A stretch of 18,084 nt of DNA from Campylobacterota bacterium (GCA_013153755.1 JAADDU010000174.1:1-18084); one strand, 5' to 3'; counted from the stretch's first letter, positions 7,565-15,721 are shown. Numbers and translations: made by a program. Notes: a model not told the origin generated them from the sequence alone.

Positions 7565-8734
7565 TTATTTACTTTTTTTAATCATATAGTCAACTACAGC
7601 TTTAAATTCTGCATCTGACATATCAACCCCACCTTTTGGAGGCATCACATTTATACCGTTTATACCATTACTATAAACTTTTTCTAAACCTTTTGCTAAA
7701 ACATCATTCCAGTCACCTTTACTTCCAACAGCAGGAGCACCCATGCTATCATCAGCGTGACACATCATACAGCTCTCTTCATAAGCTTTTTGAGCTGGAG
7801 ACTTATCCTCTTTTGGTTTTTGAGGTATATCTTTAGCAGATGCTAAAGGTGGATGAAAATCTGAGATACCACCATTTTGGATACGAACAACTTTAGCAGT
7901 TGATTTTTGACAGTTTGTCATACACCTTTGGCTAGGTTTTACTTTGATACCACCAAAATTTGTTGGATTAGAGTAATATTTTCTAACATTTTCTAAAGCT
8001 TGTGGACCTTCAATATGTGGCTCAAAACCATCTTTGTTAGGCATCTTTATTTTTAGAAATTTCTCACGATTTAGTACATATTCATCATCAACTTCTTGCC
8101 CATCAATCTCAAATTCATTTATATTTAGTATGTAAGCAACAAGTGCATAAACTTCATTGTTATCTAATGTTTTACTTCTAGTATGTGGCATACCATCTCT
8201 TATGTACCACCAAAGTGTACTAGCTTCTGGCCAATATGAACCAAAAACACGAACTGGACCATCTGCATCTGGTTTAACTCTTTGATTTTTAAGTGTTTGT
8301 TGTAGTTCAGTTGCATTACCTTTAGAAAGTGCTGGATAACCACCACCACCTGAACCAAAGTCACCATGACAACTTACACATTGAGCTTCATATAGTTCCT
8401 CACCCTCTTCAACACTACCTTGTCCTTCTGGTAGACCTGTTCCATCTGCCATAACATCTTTGTCCCATGCTTCTATCTCATTTTTACTTGGAATACGACC
8501 ATTGTTAAAGCCACCTTTTAGAGTGTCTTCGTTTACACGATATGGACCAGTCATACCATTTAAAACAGGATGATAAACACCACCATCTATAGTTTTATGA
8601 TTATTTAACGTGTTAGTAGGTGCAGGTATAAAAGTACCTTTAGCAACATCACTTGCAATACAATTTACACTTGATAGAGCAACACTAGTTGCTAATGATG
8701 CAGAAATGATTAATTTACGATCTAATTTGAACAT
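7565..8734 (-). CDS. soxD: diheme cytochrome c SoxD (sulfane dehydrogenase electron-transfer subunit)
   Basis: A 389-residue exported cytochrome. The signal peptide covers about residues 1-28. Two c-type heme sites are seen: C119-V-S-C122-H123 with likely axial Met182 in DGMPHT, and C322-M-M-C325-H326 with likely axial Met364 in NVMPPKGG. A CMTNC segment (C271, C275) lies between the heme domains, as I recall for other SoxD proteins. Length matches Paracoccus SoxD (about 384). SoxD takes electrons from the SoxC molybdenum site during the six-electron oxidation of SoxY-bound sulfane sulfur and passes them to cytochrome c. The ATG lies inside the end of soxC (20-nt overlap), with a strong GGGGAGG ribosome site 6 nt upstream, indicating coupled translation and a stoichiometric complex. 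Confidence 0.94.
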   Translation of the reverse strand: MFKLDRKLIISASLATSVALSSVNCIASDVAKGTFIPAPTNTLNNHKTIDGGVYHPVLNGMTGPYRVNEDTLKGGFNNGRIPSKNEIEAWDKDVMADGTGLPEGQGSVEEGEELYEAQCVSCHGDFGSGGGGYPALSKGNATELQQTLKNQRVKPDADGPVRVFGSYWPEASTLWWYIRDGMPHTRSKTLDNNEVYALVAYILNINEFEIDGQEVDDEYVLNREKFLKIKMPNKDGFEPHIEGPQALENVRKYYSNPTNFGGIKVKPSQRCMTNCQKSTAKVVRIQNGGISDFHPPLASAKDIPQKPKEDKSPAQKAYEESCMMCHADDSMGAPAVGSKGDWNDVLAKGLEKVYSNGINGINVMPPKGGVDMSDAEFKAVVDYMIKKSK

Positions 8735-10037
8735 GGTTTACCTCCCCTGTTGGTGTAACTTCCCAAGTCTCTACACCATTTCTATGATATACACTCTCAA
8801 CACCCATAACTGCTGTTTCTTCATCAACGGTTGGTTGGATATAACCAGCATCATCCATAGCACGAGATGTAAGTAAAAGGGTTTTACCTTTTTTATATCT
8901 ATACATAAAGCTCCATCTTGTCCATGATTTAGGAAGAACTAAACCTTTTAGTTTTGCTTCTTGGTATGTTTTTCCACCATCAAATGAAAGATCTACTCCT
9001 GTGATAGTTCCCATACCAGACCAAGCAAGTCCTTCTATCTCAACAAGTTGACCATCTTTTAAATCAGTCCATGGTCTCTCTGGAGATGGAGATACAACAG
9101 TAGAGTTTACCTCATTTGCATAGAAGTGCTGAACTGCTTTACCTGTTGGTTTTAGTGCAGTATATTTTGAAGTTTCCTCTTTACAAAACCATGGCTCTTT
9201 TGCAAACTCTAGTCTTTTTAGCCATTTAACACATAAGTTACCTTCCCAACCTGGAAGAAGTAGTCTTACTGGGTAACCTTGTTCAGGACGGAGTGCTTCA
9301 CCATTTTGACCCCAAACAATCATAGCATCATCTAAAATCTTATCTATAGGAACACTTCTACCCATCTCTGAGTTATCGCTCCCCTCTGCTAACATCCATT
9401 GTGCATCAGGTTTAAGACCTAAATCTTCTAAGATAGTTTTTATATAAACACCAGTCCACTCGGCACTACTCATAAAACCTTTAGCAAATTGTAAAGAGTT
9501 AAACTGAGGTCCTCTCCACTCTTGACCACCGTTTGCTGGACACTCTATAAAGTGTGTACGAGTTACTTTAGGGTATCTTTTTAGCTCATCTAGTGTAAGG
9601 ACTATTGGTTTATCGACTAAACCATGAATCATCAAACGATATTCATTTGGATCAACATGGGCAACACCACCATGACTTCTACTGAAGAAAAGTCCATTTG
9701 GAGTGATAATACCCTCAGAATCTTGTATCGGAGTAACGGCAATAGATGCTCTAAAGTTACCAGATGCTAAAAGCTTAGTATATCTTCTAGTTACATTATG
9801 CTCATATGCAGATGGCATACCATAAAGATTTTTTGTAACTGGGTCTCCCCATTTTTGTCCCCATGGAACATGGTGCATAATCGCTGGGTCATCCTGTGAA
9901 GCTAAAAGGTTGCTTCCTGCCAATGCAGTTACAGAAATGGCAGCTGTTTTTTTGAAAAAATCTCTTCTACTAGAGAGTTGAGTTTCTTCATCAACTGATT
10001 TAGTAATTAAATCTTTTTGAGATTGTTTATTATCCAT
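8715..10037 (-). CDS. soxC: molybdenum sulfane dehydrogenase catalytic subunit SoxC
   Basis: A 440-residue protein of the sulfite oxidase family. A Tat motif SRRDFFKKTA at 23-32 follows an unusually long hydrophilic n-region, with the hydrophobic stretch to about 46. The molybdenum-binding cysteine is C166 in HFIECPANG. Other family segments are SRSHGGVAHVDP (119-130), QNGEALRPEQGYPVRLLLPGWEG (about 244-266) and the C-terminal dimerisation domain with LSFDGGKTYQEA. SoxC with SoxD removes six electrons from cysteine-bound sulfane sulfur on SoxY. AAGGAGA lies 4-5 nt before the ATG at 10037. It is the first gene of a six-gene minus-strand operon ending at the stem-loop at 5322-5346. Confidence 0.95.
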   Translation of the reverse strand: MDNKQSQKDLITKSVDEETQLSSRRDFFKKTAAISVTALAGSNLLASQDDPAIMHHVPWGQKWGDPVTKNLYGMPSAYEHNVTRRYTKLLASGNFRASIAVTPIQDSEGIITPNGLFFSRSHGGVAHVDPNEYRLMIHGLVDKPIVLTLDELKRYPKVTRTHFIECPANGGQEWRGPQFNSLQFAKGFMSSAEWTGVYIKTILEDLGLKPDAQWMLAEGSDNSEMGRSVPIDKILDDAMIVWGQNGEALRPEQGYPVRLLLPGWEGNLCVKWLKRLEFAKEPWFCKEETSKYTALKPTGKAVQHFYANEVNSTVVSPSPERPWTDLKDGQLVEIEGLAWSGMGTITGVDLSFDGGKTYQEAKLKGLVLPKSWTRWSFMYRYKKGKTLLLTSRAMDDAGYIQPTVDEETAVMGVESVYHRNGVETWEVTPTGEVNHVQIRS

Positions 10038-10293
10038 ATTTTCTCCTTTTTAAATTGATAACATATATCATTTAAGACCGATTGAATGGTCAAAGTTATA
10101 ATAACTATGAATAATTATACTCTAATAGTGGCATATAAATGTGATATTTTTTTGATTTTATAACTGTTTGTTACATTAAGGAACAAAATATAAAAAAAAG
10201 TTATATTTTGCTTATAATGCTTATAATAGGGGTTTATAAGAGGTGGGGAATTAGTTTTTTTTATTATATATCTTATTTGTCTAGATAATATTA
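10038..10293. other. A+T-rich intergenic region between soxC and the toxin gene, with a tandem 9-mer
   Basis: No gene is seen. Besides the soxC promoter region, 10210-10227 is a perfect tandem duplication of GCTTATAAT, giving two plus-strand TATAAT boxes. The second copy overlaps a small A+T hairpin (CTTATAA 10220-10226 with TTATAAG 10234-10240). Further right come a purine-rich AGAGGTGGGG and an eight-T run (10255-10262). No reading frame starts after this apparent ribosome site on the plus strand. Confidence 0.5.
10114..10119 (-). promoter_or_regulatory. candidate -10 box of the soxCDYZ operon
   Basis: TATAAT on the minus strand, about 77 nt upstream of the soxC ATG, would give a leader of about 70 nt. 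No good -35 hexamer is placed 16-18 nt upstream, which is common for Campylobacterota sigma-70 promoters. The leader holds a short interrupted dyad, GACC-N8-GGTC at 10076-10091, which might be an operator. Low confidence because the region is very A+T-rich. Confidence 0.35.
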
Positions 10294-10566
10294 CTAGTTC
10301 TTTGAGGTTATACCAAGCAAAATTATCAAATTTTTATCTATATCTATTAAAAAAGGGATTGTACATCCATTGTATTGAATATCTTTGATAGTATCATCAT
10401 CAAAGTAGATAGATTTTTGATACTTTTTTAATTTTGATGGCATATTTAAAATGATAGTATCGAGATACATTTTGAACTTCTTTGTTTGTTGATGGTCCAA
10501 TGTCTTAAGGTAAGACAGTATCTCTTTTAGTTGTTTTTCATATACAGAAGAAGCCAAGATTTTCAT
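10294..10566 (-). CDS. orphan RelE/ParE-like toxin
   Basis: A 90-residue protein with the size and layout of RelE/ParE toxins: two N-terminal helices (about 6-40, with YEKQLKEILSYLKTL) and a C-terminal sheet made of SIYFDDDTIKDIQYNGCTIPFLID followed by the terminal strand NLIILLGIT. Such toxins either cut ribosome-bound mRNA or poison gyrase. The residues that would tell the two apart are not evident. The ATG has AAAAGGA about 8 nt upstream and its own TATAAT. No antitoxin gene is seen on either side: upstream is restriction-modification debris full of stops on this strand, and downstream is noncoding. It may have lost its partner or be regulated in trans. Confidence 0.65.
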   Translation of the reverse strand: MKILASSVYEKQLKEILSYLKTLDHQQTKKFKMYLDTIILNMPSKLKKYQKSIYFDDDTIKDIQYNGCTIPFLIDIDKNLIILLGITSKN

Positions 10567-10580
10567 ATAAAGTTCCTTTT

Positions 10581-10859
10581 ATGGAAAAATTATATCATGT
10601 ATTATCTAGCTTTTTATTAAAAGATTTTTTATTGATGGTGTAAAGTCTGATAGTTCTGCTGATTTTATTTACTATGGAACAGTCGATAGTGGGGTTTGTT
10701 GTAAAAGTGATAAGATAGTAGATTGGATTGAAAAAAAATGCTCAAATGGTGCTATATCTATTGGGAAACTAACATTTCAAGCATGGAATAGAAATATTAA
10801 TGGGGGTATAGAATCTGAAAATAAAAGATGATATAGTAGTGATTTCTAATGAAAAATAA
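10581..10859 (+). pseudogene. frameshifted remnant of a small plus-strand gene in the restriction-modification wreck
   Basis: Three adjoining reading segments combine into one protein-like sequence of about 93 residues. A head from the ATG at 10581 (MEKLYHVLSSFLLKDF) runs out of frame at a six-T run (10625-10630). The middle (FIDGVKSDSSADFIYYG ... IGKLTFQAWNRNINGG) is in another frame and ends at a TGA at 10829. The tail (DDIVVISNEK) returns to the head's frame and ends at 10859. One missing T and one extra A in a four-A run (10823-10826) would restore a single frame, so true decay or two homopolymer sequencing errors are both possible. No good ribosome site precedes 10581. The end overlaps the next remnant's ATG by 11 nt, as in an operon. 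I do not recognise the family. Confidence 0.55.
10589..10594 (-). promoter_or_regulatory. candidate -10 box of the toxin gene
   Basis: TATAAT on the minus strand, 22 nt before the toxin ATG. A start near 10582 would yield a short leader that just includes the AAAAGGA ribosome site at 10574-10580. Spacing is consistent with a functional gene-specific promoter. Confidence 0.4.
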
Positions 10860-10959
10860 AGGTACAAAAGAGGGAACAGCTCAAGAAATAGATTTTGTTA
10901 AGCAACTTAATAAAAAAGAAAATTTATCTTATTGGAACATTTTATCATTAATATTTTGA
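10849..10959 (+). pseudogene. truncated N-terminus of a probable type II restriction endonuclease
   Basis: A 36-codon frame starting at ATG 10849, reading MKNKGTKEGTAQEIDF then VKQLNKKE and ending in YWNILSLIF before a TGA at 10957. Openings of the type KGT-x-x-G-x-x-x-E-x-x-FVK-x-LN-x-K are familiar from type II restriction endonucleases, but a definite match needs a search. The rest of the gene is missing. Its last 31 nt overlap, in antisense, the C-terminal codons of a methyltransferase remnant, so a deletion or recombination joined the two. The start codon overlaps the stop of the preceding plus-strand remnant. Confidence 0.5.
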
Positions 10960-11160
10960 GCCATCTTTTTTATAAGAGGTACACTAACACTATTACCAAT
11001 TTGCTTATAACTTTGAGCTTTATTTGGCTCTATAGTTAGTTTCATAAGTACTACAAGCATGTTTATCTATTTCAGCAGAAAATACACATTTAGCCCCGAC
11101 ACTTTCAAAAGCTAAGCGAAAACCACCTATCCCTGCAAAGAGGTCAATAAACTTTAACAT
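10929..11160 (-). pseudogene. internally deleted DNA (cytosine-5) methyltransferase, only motifs I and X left
   Basis: From the ATG at 11160 the minus strand encodes a normal C5-methyltransferase start, MLKFIDLFAGIGGFRLAFES (motif I, SAM binding), to EIDKHACSTYETNY (motif II). It stops at 11020. In another frame, from about 11030 to 10929, lies the end of such an enzyme: SYKQIGNSVSVPLIKKMAQ (motif X) and a TAA stop. The catalytic PCQ loop, ENV motif, QRR motif and target-recognition region, normally some 220-300 residues, are gone. The start overlaps the end of the intact methyltransferase gene by 7 nt, so the two were once adjacent in one operon. Confidence 0.85.
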
Positions 11161-12113
11161 GCAAACAATGTTGGTTGGAGAGGTGCCCTTTTCAGGGTAT
11201 AAGGTTTAGACTGAAGAACCTCTTTTTTTTCAAGACCTTTAAGTATATGAACAATAGTATTTATATTAAAACCATTTCCTATCATTTTATAGCGTTGTGT
11301 ATCACTACAACTTGATGTATAGTTATCGGGAATATTTTGTAATCGTTCACACTCTAGAGGGGTAAGTTTTCTTATTCGTTTTTTATCTAGTATTTTTGTT
11401 GTGTCTGCTCTTGCTAAAATAGTTGGTGATTTACTTGTAAGGTCATAGATTCTTCTTTGTCTTTCATGGTCATTTATGATTGTTTTAGGTACATCAAAAA
11501 GTTTTACTATTCCATCTTTAGTCGGAGTTTTAGTAAAAATTAGATTCTCTTGTATAAATTCGTTAAGTCCATTTTTATTAAAATAATATTTTTCATCAAC
11601 TTTTGGTAGTATGATATTTTTTAGTGTTTGTGTATGATGTATTTTTGGTAATGCTGGAAAATTAATATTTGTCCAATAGTATCGTGGTCTTGATTGAGCT
11701 GAAAAAAGTGAAGAGTTTATCTCTATAAAATTTACTCCTATAATATCACTCATTAAATCTCCCCATCTGTTTTTTACATTTTCAAGTAAAAAATATGTAG
11801 GTTTTAATTCTTTATATAATCTTATATACTCATAAAAAAGTCTTGATTTTTCACCTTTAAGACCTAATCCTTTTTGTGCATTACTTAAATCTTGGCATGG
11901 ACTTCCTCCAATAAGGAGGTCAATTTTTGGTAAATCAGATGCTTTTATATTTTTTATATCTCCTAGATGTATAATATCAGGATAGTTCTCTCTTGAAACT
12001 TTTATAGCATACTTATCTATTTCACTAGCATAGTAGTTTGTTATAGGTATATTTAATTTCTCAAGTGCTATTCTAGCACCTGATATACCATCAAATAAAC
12101 TTAAAATATTCAT
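11154..12113 (-). CDS. DNA (cytosine-5) methyltransferase, intact
   Basis: A 319-residue enzyme that methylates cytosine C5 in a specific DNA sequence using SAM. All main motifs are present in order: I (ILSLFDGISGARIALEKL, 3-20), IV with catalytic C73 in GGSPCQDLSNA, VI ENV (111-113), VIII SAQSRPRYYW (138-147), a short variable target-recognition region (about 165-240), IX (RKLTPLECERLQNIPDNY) and X (RYKMIGNGFNINTI, 274-287; GNG replaces the more common GNS/GNA). The FDGISGARIAL form resembles phage-type enzymes. No good ribosome site is seen and the ATG is 14 nt after metH, so expression likely depends on metH transcription. Its nuclease partner appears destroyed, so it now acts as an orphan methylase. 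Confidence 0.93.
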   Translation of the reverse strand: MNILSLFDGISGARIALEKLNIPITNYYASEIDKYAIKVSRENYPDIIHLGDIKNIKASDLPKIDLLIGGSPCQDLSNAQKGLGLKGEKSRLFYEYIRLYKELKPTYFLLENVKNRWGDLMSDIIGVNFIEINSSLFSAQSRPRYYWTNINFPALPKIHHTQTLKNIILPKVDEKYYFNKNGLNEFIQENLIFTKTPTKDGIVKLFDVPKTIINDHERQRRIYDLTSKSPTILARADTTKILDKKRIRKLTPLECERLQNIPDNYTSSCSDTQRYKMIGNGFNINTIVHILKGLEKKEVLQSKPYTLKRAPLQPTLFAC

Positions 12114-12127
12114 AATATTTTCTTTTT

Positions 12128-15100
12128 TTAAACATTATAGTAACTAGCATTTGGATGATAAACAATTAATGCACTCGTACTTTGTTCTGGGTGGATTTGA
12201 AAAGTCTCACTAAGTTCTATACCAAATTCTTCTGGTTTTAGTAAATCAAAAAGTGGACGGTTTAGCTCTAAATCAGGACAAGCTGCATAACCAAACGAGT
12301 ACCTGCATCCTTGGTATCTATTCATCCTTACATCAGCTAAAGTATTCCCTTCATCTTCGCTAGCTATATTTAAATCAAGTCTTATCTGTTTATGAGCTAT
12401 CTCTGCTAAAGCTTCAGCTAACTCAACTCCAAGACCATGAAACTGATAATATTTAGTATAGTTTCCATCATCCATAATAGCTCTCTCAGCATCACTAAGT
12501 TTAGAACCAGCACTTACACAACTCAATGCTATAACATCATCTCTATCAGAGTGAAAAAAGTCACTTATAGCACGATGAGGTTGTTTTGATTGTCTAGGAA
12601 AATCAAATACTTTTATAGCTTCTCCTCTTACATCTTCAAGAGGTCTAGTATCTATTTGTGCATCTGAGTTATAACCTTTACTCTCATCAAATATAAGAAG
12701 TTTGTTATCATCACTACGACAAGGCCAATAACCATAGATTATGGTTGGCTCAAAAAGCTTTTCATCTAAAAACTGAGCTTTTAATTTTTCATAAGCTGGT
12801 AATATTACCTTATCTACTTGCTTTTGGTATTCCTCTTTTGTTTTACCTTTAGAACTATATCCCCAACGAGATTTAAATAAGATTTTGTGATTTATCCACT
12901 CAAAAGCCATCTCAATTTGTGATTGTGTTAATTTTATCTCTCTTCGACCCCAAAATGGTGGTGTTGGAACTTTGACTTCACGAGAAGGCATCTTTATCTC
13001 TTCAAATGGGGGTATGACTACCTCTTTTTTCTCTTTTATGATTTTTTCTTGTAAGTCTTTACCGTGTAAATCAGTATCAAAATTACCCTCTTCGATACGG
13101 CTCATTGCTGTTACACCATCAAACGCATCTTTACAGTAAAAGATAGGTCCATCATAAAATGGGCGACAAAACTCATCTATAAAGTTTCTAGTAAGTGCTG
13201 CTCCACCTAAAAGAACAGGTATCTCTATCCCCTCTGCTTTTAATGTTTTTAGATTTTCTTGCATAACTTGTGTTGATTTTACCAAAAGTCCACTCATACC
13301 AAAAGCAGAGATATGCCCCTCTCTCATAGCTTGTATAAACTCTTCAAGCTCAACTTTTATCCCCAAATTTCTAACTTTAAAACCGTTATTTGAGAGGATG
13401 ATGTCAACTAGATTTTTACCAACATCATGCACATCCCCCTTTACAGTTCCAAGAGCTAGTGTTGTATCTACCTCTTTTTCTATCTTCGGTAAGTACGGGT
13501 TAAGGAAGTCAACTGTTTTTTTCATAGTCTCAGCAGATTGTAGTACAAAAGGCAGTTGCATCTGACCACTTCCAAACAGCTCTCCAACCACTTTCATAGC
13601 ATCTATGAGTATCTCATTTACGATTTTTTCAGCTGGTATATTATGGCGAACTTTCTCCACCAAAGGTATCATCCTATCTTTATCCCCATCCATCAAAAGT
13701 TTAGCGATTTTTTCCTCATCACTCATTGCTAGATACTCAGCATCCTCTACATCTGTATCTATCGCTTCTTTGGTGCTAAAATGCTCTATAAACTTAAAGA
13801 GTGGTTCTTCACCTCTGTTAAAAATCAGATTATCACATATCTCTTGGTCCTCTTTAGAGATTTTATTTATAGGGATGATATGCTTAACATTGATGATAAC
13901 ACTTGTAAGCCCAGCTTCTATACAATGGTGTAAAAACATAGAGTTTAGATATGGTCTTGCATCTTTATCTAGTCCAAAAGAGATGTTACTAAGTCCTAGA
14001 ACTGCTCCAACTTCTGGGTGTTTTTGGCGAAGAAGTCTTATGGCTTCTATGGTGTTTACACCAGCATCAAGATACTCCTCATCCCCACTTGCAAGGGTAA
14101 AAGTAAGTACATCAAAAACCAAATCCTCTTTTTTGAGGTTATGTCTGGTTGTGGCTAAGTCTATGATTCTATCTGCTATGCGAAGTTTATCTTCTACAGT
14201 TTTTGCCATCCCTTTTTCATCTATGGTTAGACATACAAGGCTTGTTCCAAACTTTTTAGACAACTGACAAACTGCATCAAACTTCTCTTCCCCATCTTCA
14301 AGGTTTACAGAGTTTATGATAGGTTTTCCACCTATGTTTTTTAGTGCAGTCTCTAACCCTTTTGTTTGGGTAGAATCTGGCATAAGTGGGATAGAGATTT
14401 TTTGGTTATATCTACTCATAACCTCATCCATATCTTTAGTCTCATCACGACCTGCAAAGCCTACATTTACATCTATAACATGTGCCCCTGCTCTTACCTG
14501 TTGTTGAGCAACACTCAATGTTCCCTCATAATCTTCTGCTAAAAGAAGCTCACGAAAAGCTTTACTTCCCGTCGCATTACTTCTCTCACCCATCAAAAGT
14601 GGTGCAGGTTTTTGTTTAAGCTCTACAGTTGAAAACAGTGAAGCTAAAGATACTTCATGACTACCAGATGCAGGTTTTGGTTTTATGTTTGATACACGAT
14701 TTACCAAAGCACGAATATGTTGAGGAGTAGTTCCACAACATCCACCTAAAAAGCTAACACCATCAAACTCTAAAAATGCCTCTTGTTTATCTGAAAATTC
14801 TTCTGGATTCATAGGGTAGTATGTGTAACCACCACGGTTTTGTGGAAGACCTGCGTTTGAGTGAACAGAGATAGGCTTATGCCAAACTTCACTTAGAGTT
14901 TTTACATGTTTTAAAACCTGCTCAGGTCCTGTTCCACAGTTAAATCCAAGTGAGAGTATGTCAAAAGGCTCTAAGATGGTAGCGATGGTAGATGCATCTG
15001 TACCAATTAGCATAGTTCCACTAAGCTCTATAGTTACAGATACCATCATAGGAATCTCTACACCCCTTTGTCTGTTAGCTTCCTCACATGCATGAAGTGC

Positions 15101-15616
15101 TGCTTTTATTTGAAGTGGGTCTTGACAAGTCTCAAGTAAAAATATATCTACACCACCATCTATAAGAGCTAAACAAAACTCTGTATAACCCTTATACATC
15201 TCATCATAAGTTATATGTCCAAGTGATGGTAGTTTTGTCCCTGGACCAATAGAACCTAGTACAAAACGTGGGTGTGTTGGAGTTGAGAATTTTTCACACT
15301 CCTCTTTTACAAGCATCGTACCAGTTTTTGTCAACTCATAAGCACGATCTCCTATCCCATACTCATCTAAAACCCAAGAAAAAGAGCCAAAAGTGTTTGT
15401 ACTTATTAGATCAGCCCCAGCAGTAAGATATGCATGAAAAATCTCTCTCATAACATCTGGTGCAGTTACATTTAAAATCTCATTACACCCCTCATTTCCC
15501 TGCCAAGCCTCTTTTGGTATCTTGTCATCTCTTTGTTGAAGTTGTGTACCCATCGCACCATCTATGATAAGTGGGCGAGTTTTGATAGTATTTAAGATAT
15601 ATTCTTTTGTTGTCAT
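12128..15616 (-). CDS. metH: cobalamin-dependent methionine synthase
   Basis: A 1162-residue enzyme that moves the methyl group of methyltetrahydrofolate to homocysteine through B12. All modules are present. The homocysteine domain (1-310) has zinc ligands C227 (GFNCGTG) and C293/C294 (GGCCGTTP). The folate domain (about 335-590) has MGERSNATGSKAFRELL and AGAHVIDVNVGF. The B12 cap (about 625-715) has SGQMQLPFVLQSAETM. The B12 domain has VKGDVHDVGKN, with the cobalt-ligating H730. The C-terminal activation domain has a SAM-binding RYSFGYAACPD segment. Length is close to E. coli MetH (1227). The ribosome site is weak (AAGAATAAAG). The gene is divergent from the recombinase-like regulator, and its stop is only 14 nt from the downstream methyltransferase, with no terminator between. 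Confidence 0.97.
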   Translation of the reverse strand: MTTKEYILNTIKTRPLIIDGAMGTQLQQRDDKIPKEAWQGNEGCNEILNVTAPDVMREIFHAYLTAGADLISTNTFGSFSWVLDEYGIGDRAYELTKTGTMLVKEECEKFSTPTHPRFVLGSIGPGTKLPSLGHITYDEMYKGYTEFCLALIDGGVDIFLLETCQDPLQIKAALHACEEANRQRGVEIPMMVSVTIELSGTMLIGTDASTIATILEPFDILSLGFNCGTGPEQVLKHVKTLSEVWHKPISVHSNAGLPQNRGGYTYYPMNPEEFSDKQEAFLEFDGVSFLGGCCGTTPQHIRALVNRVSNIKPKPASGSHEVSLASLFSTVELKQKPAPLLMGERSNATGSKAFRELLLAEDYEGTLSVAQQQVRAGAHVIDVNVGFAGRDETKDMDEVMSRYNQKISIPLMPDSTQTKGLETALKNIGGKPIINSVNLEDGEEKFDAVCQLSKKFGTSLVCLTIDEKGMAKTVEDKLRIADRIIDLATTRHNLKKEDLVFDVLTFTLASGDEEYLDAGVNTIEAIRLLRQKHPEVGAVLGLSNISFGLDKDARPYLNSMFLHHCIEAGLTSVIINVKHIIPINKISKEDQEICDNLIFNRGEEPLFKFIEHFSTKEAIDTDVEDAEYLAMSDEEKIAKLLMDGDKDRMIPLVEKVRHNIPAEKIVNEILIDAMKVVGELFGSGQMQLPFVLQSAETMKKTVDFLNPYLPKIEKEVDTTLALGTVKGDVHDVGKNLVDIILSNNGFKVRNLGIKVELEEFIQAMREGHISAFGMSGLLVKSTQVMQENLKTLKAEGIEIPVLLGGAALTRNFIDEFCRPFYDGPIFYCKDAFDGVTAMSRIEEGNFDTDLHGKDLQEKIIKEKKEVVIPPFEEIKMPSREVKVPTPPFWGRREIKLTQSQIEMAFEWINHKILFKSRWGYSSKGKTKEEYQKQVDKVILPAYEKLKAQFLDEKLFEPTIIYGYWPCRSDDNKLLIFDESKGYNSDAQIDTRPLEDVRGEAIKVFDFPRQSKQPHRAISDFFHSDRDDVIALSCVSAGSKLSDAERAIMDDGNYTKYYQFHGLGVELAEALAEIAHKQIRLDLNIASEDEGNTLADVRMNRYQGCRYSFGYAACPDLELNRPLFDLLKPEEFGIELSETFQIHPEQSTSALIVYHPNASYYNV

Positions 15617-15647
15617 CTTTATTCTTATGAGTTAATTTTGTAGAAAT

Positions 15648-15656
15648 ATTTTAGCA
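15648..15656 (-). promoter_or_regulatory. metH: extended -10 promoter of metH
   Basis: TGC-TAAAAT on the minus strand forms an extended -10 element (TGN plus hexamer) 31 nt before the metH ATG, giving a leader of about 25 nt. There is no recognisable -35. A B12 riboswitch, often found before metH-related genes, is not visible: the leader is too short. Confidence 0.4.
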
Positions 15657-15721
15657 AACTTGAACATAAAAAGGGCTTTGCTTTGTTTTTGAGTAACACA
15701 CTTTAAGTAAAAAGTAAAAAA

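Noticed and set aside
10083..10093. TTGA-N4-TCAA-like element near the soxC leader, considered as an FNR/CRP site
   Set aside because: The positions read TTGAATGGTCAA; FNR/CRP sites need six bases between these half-sites, here there are four, and the centre is not symmetrical.
13605..14267. A 220-codon plus-strand open frame antisense to metH
   Set aside because: It lies wholly inside metH, whose domains and active-site residues are all intact. The translation has no recognisable domain and is a by-product of metH codon use.
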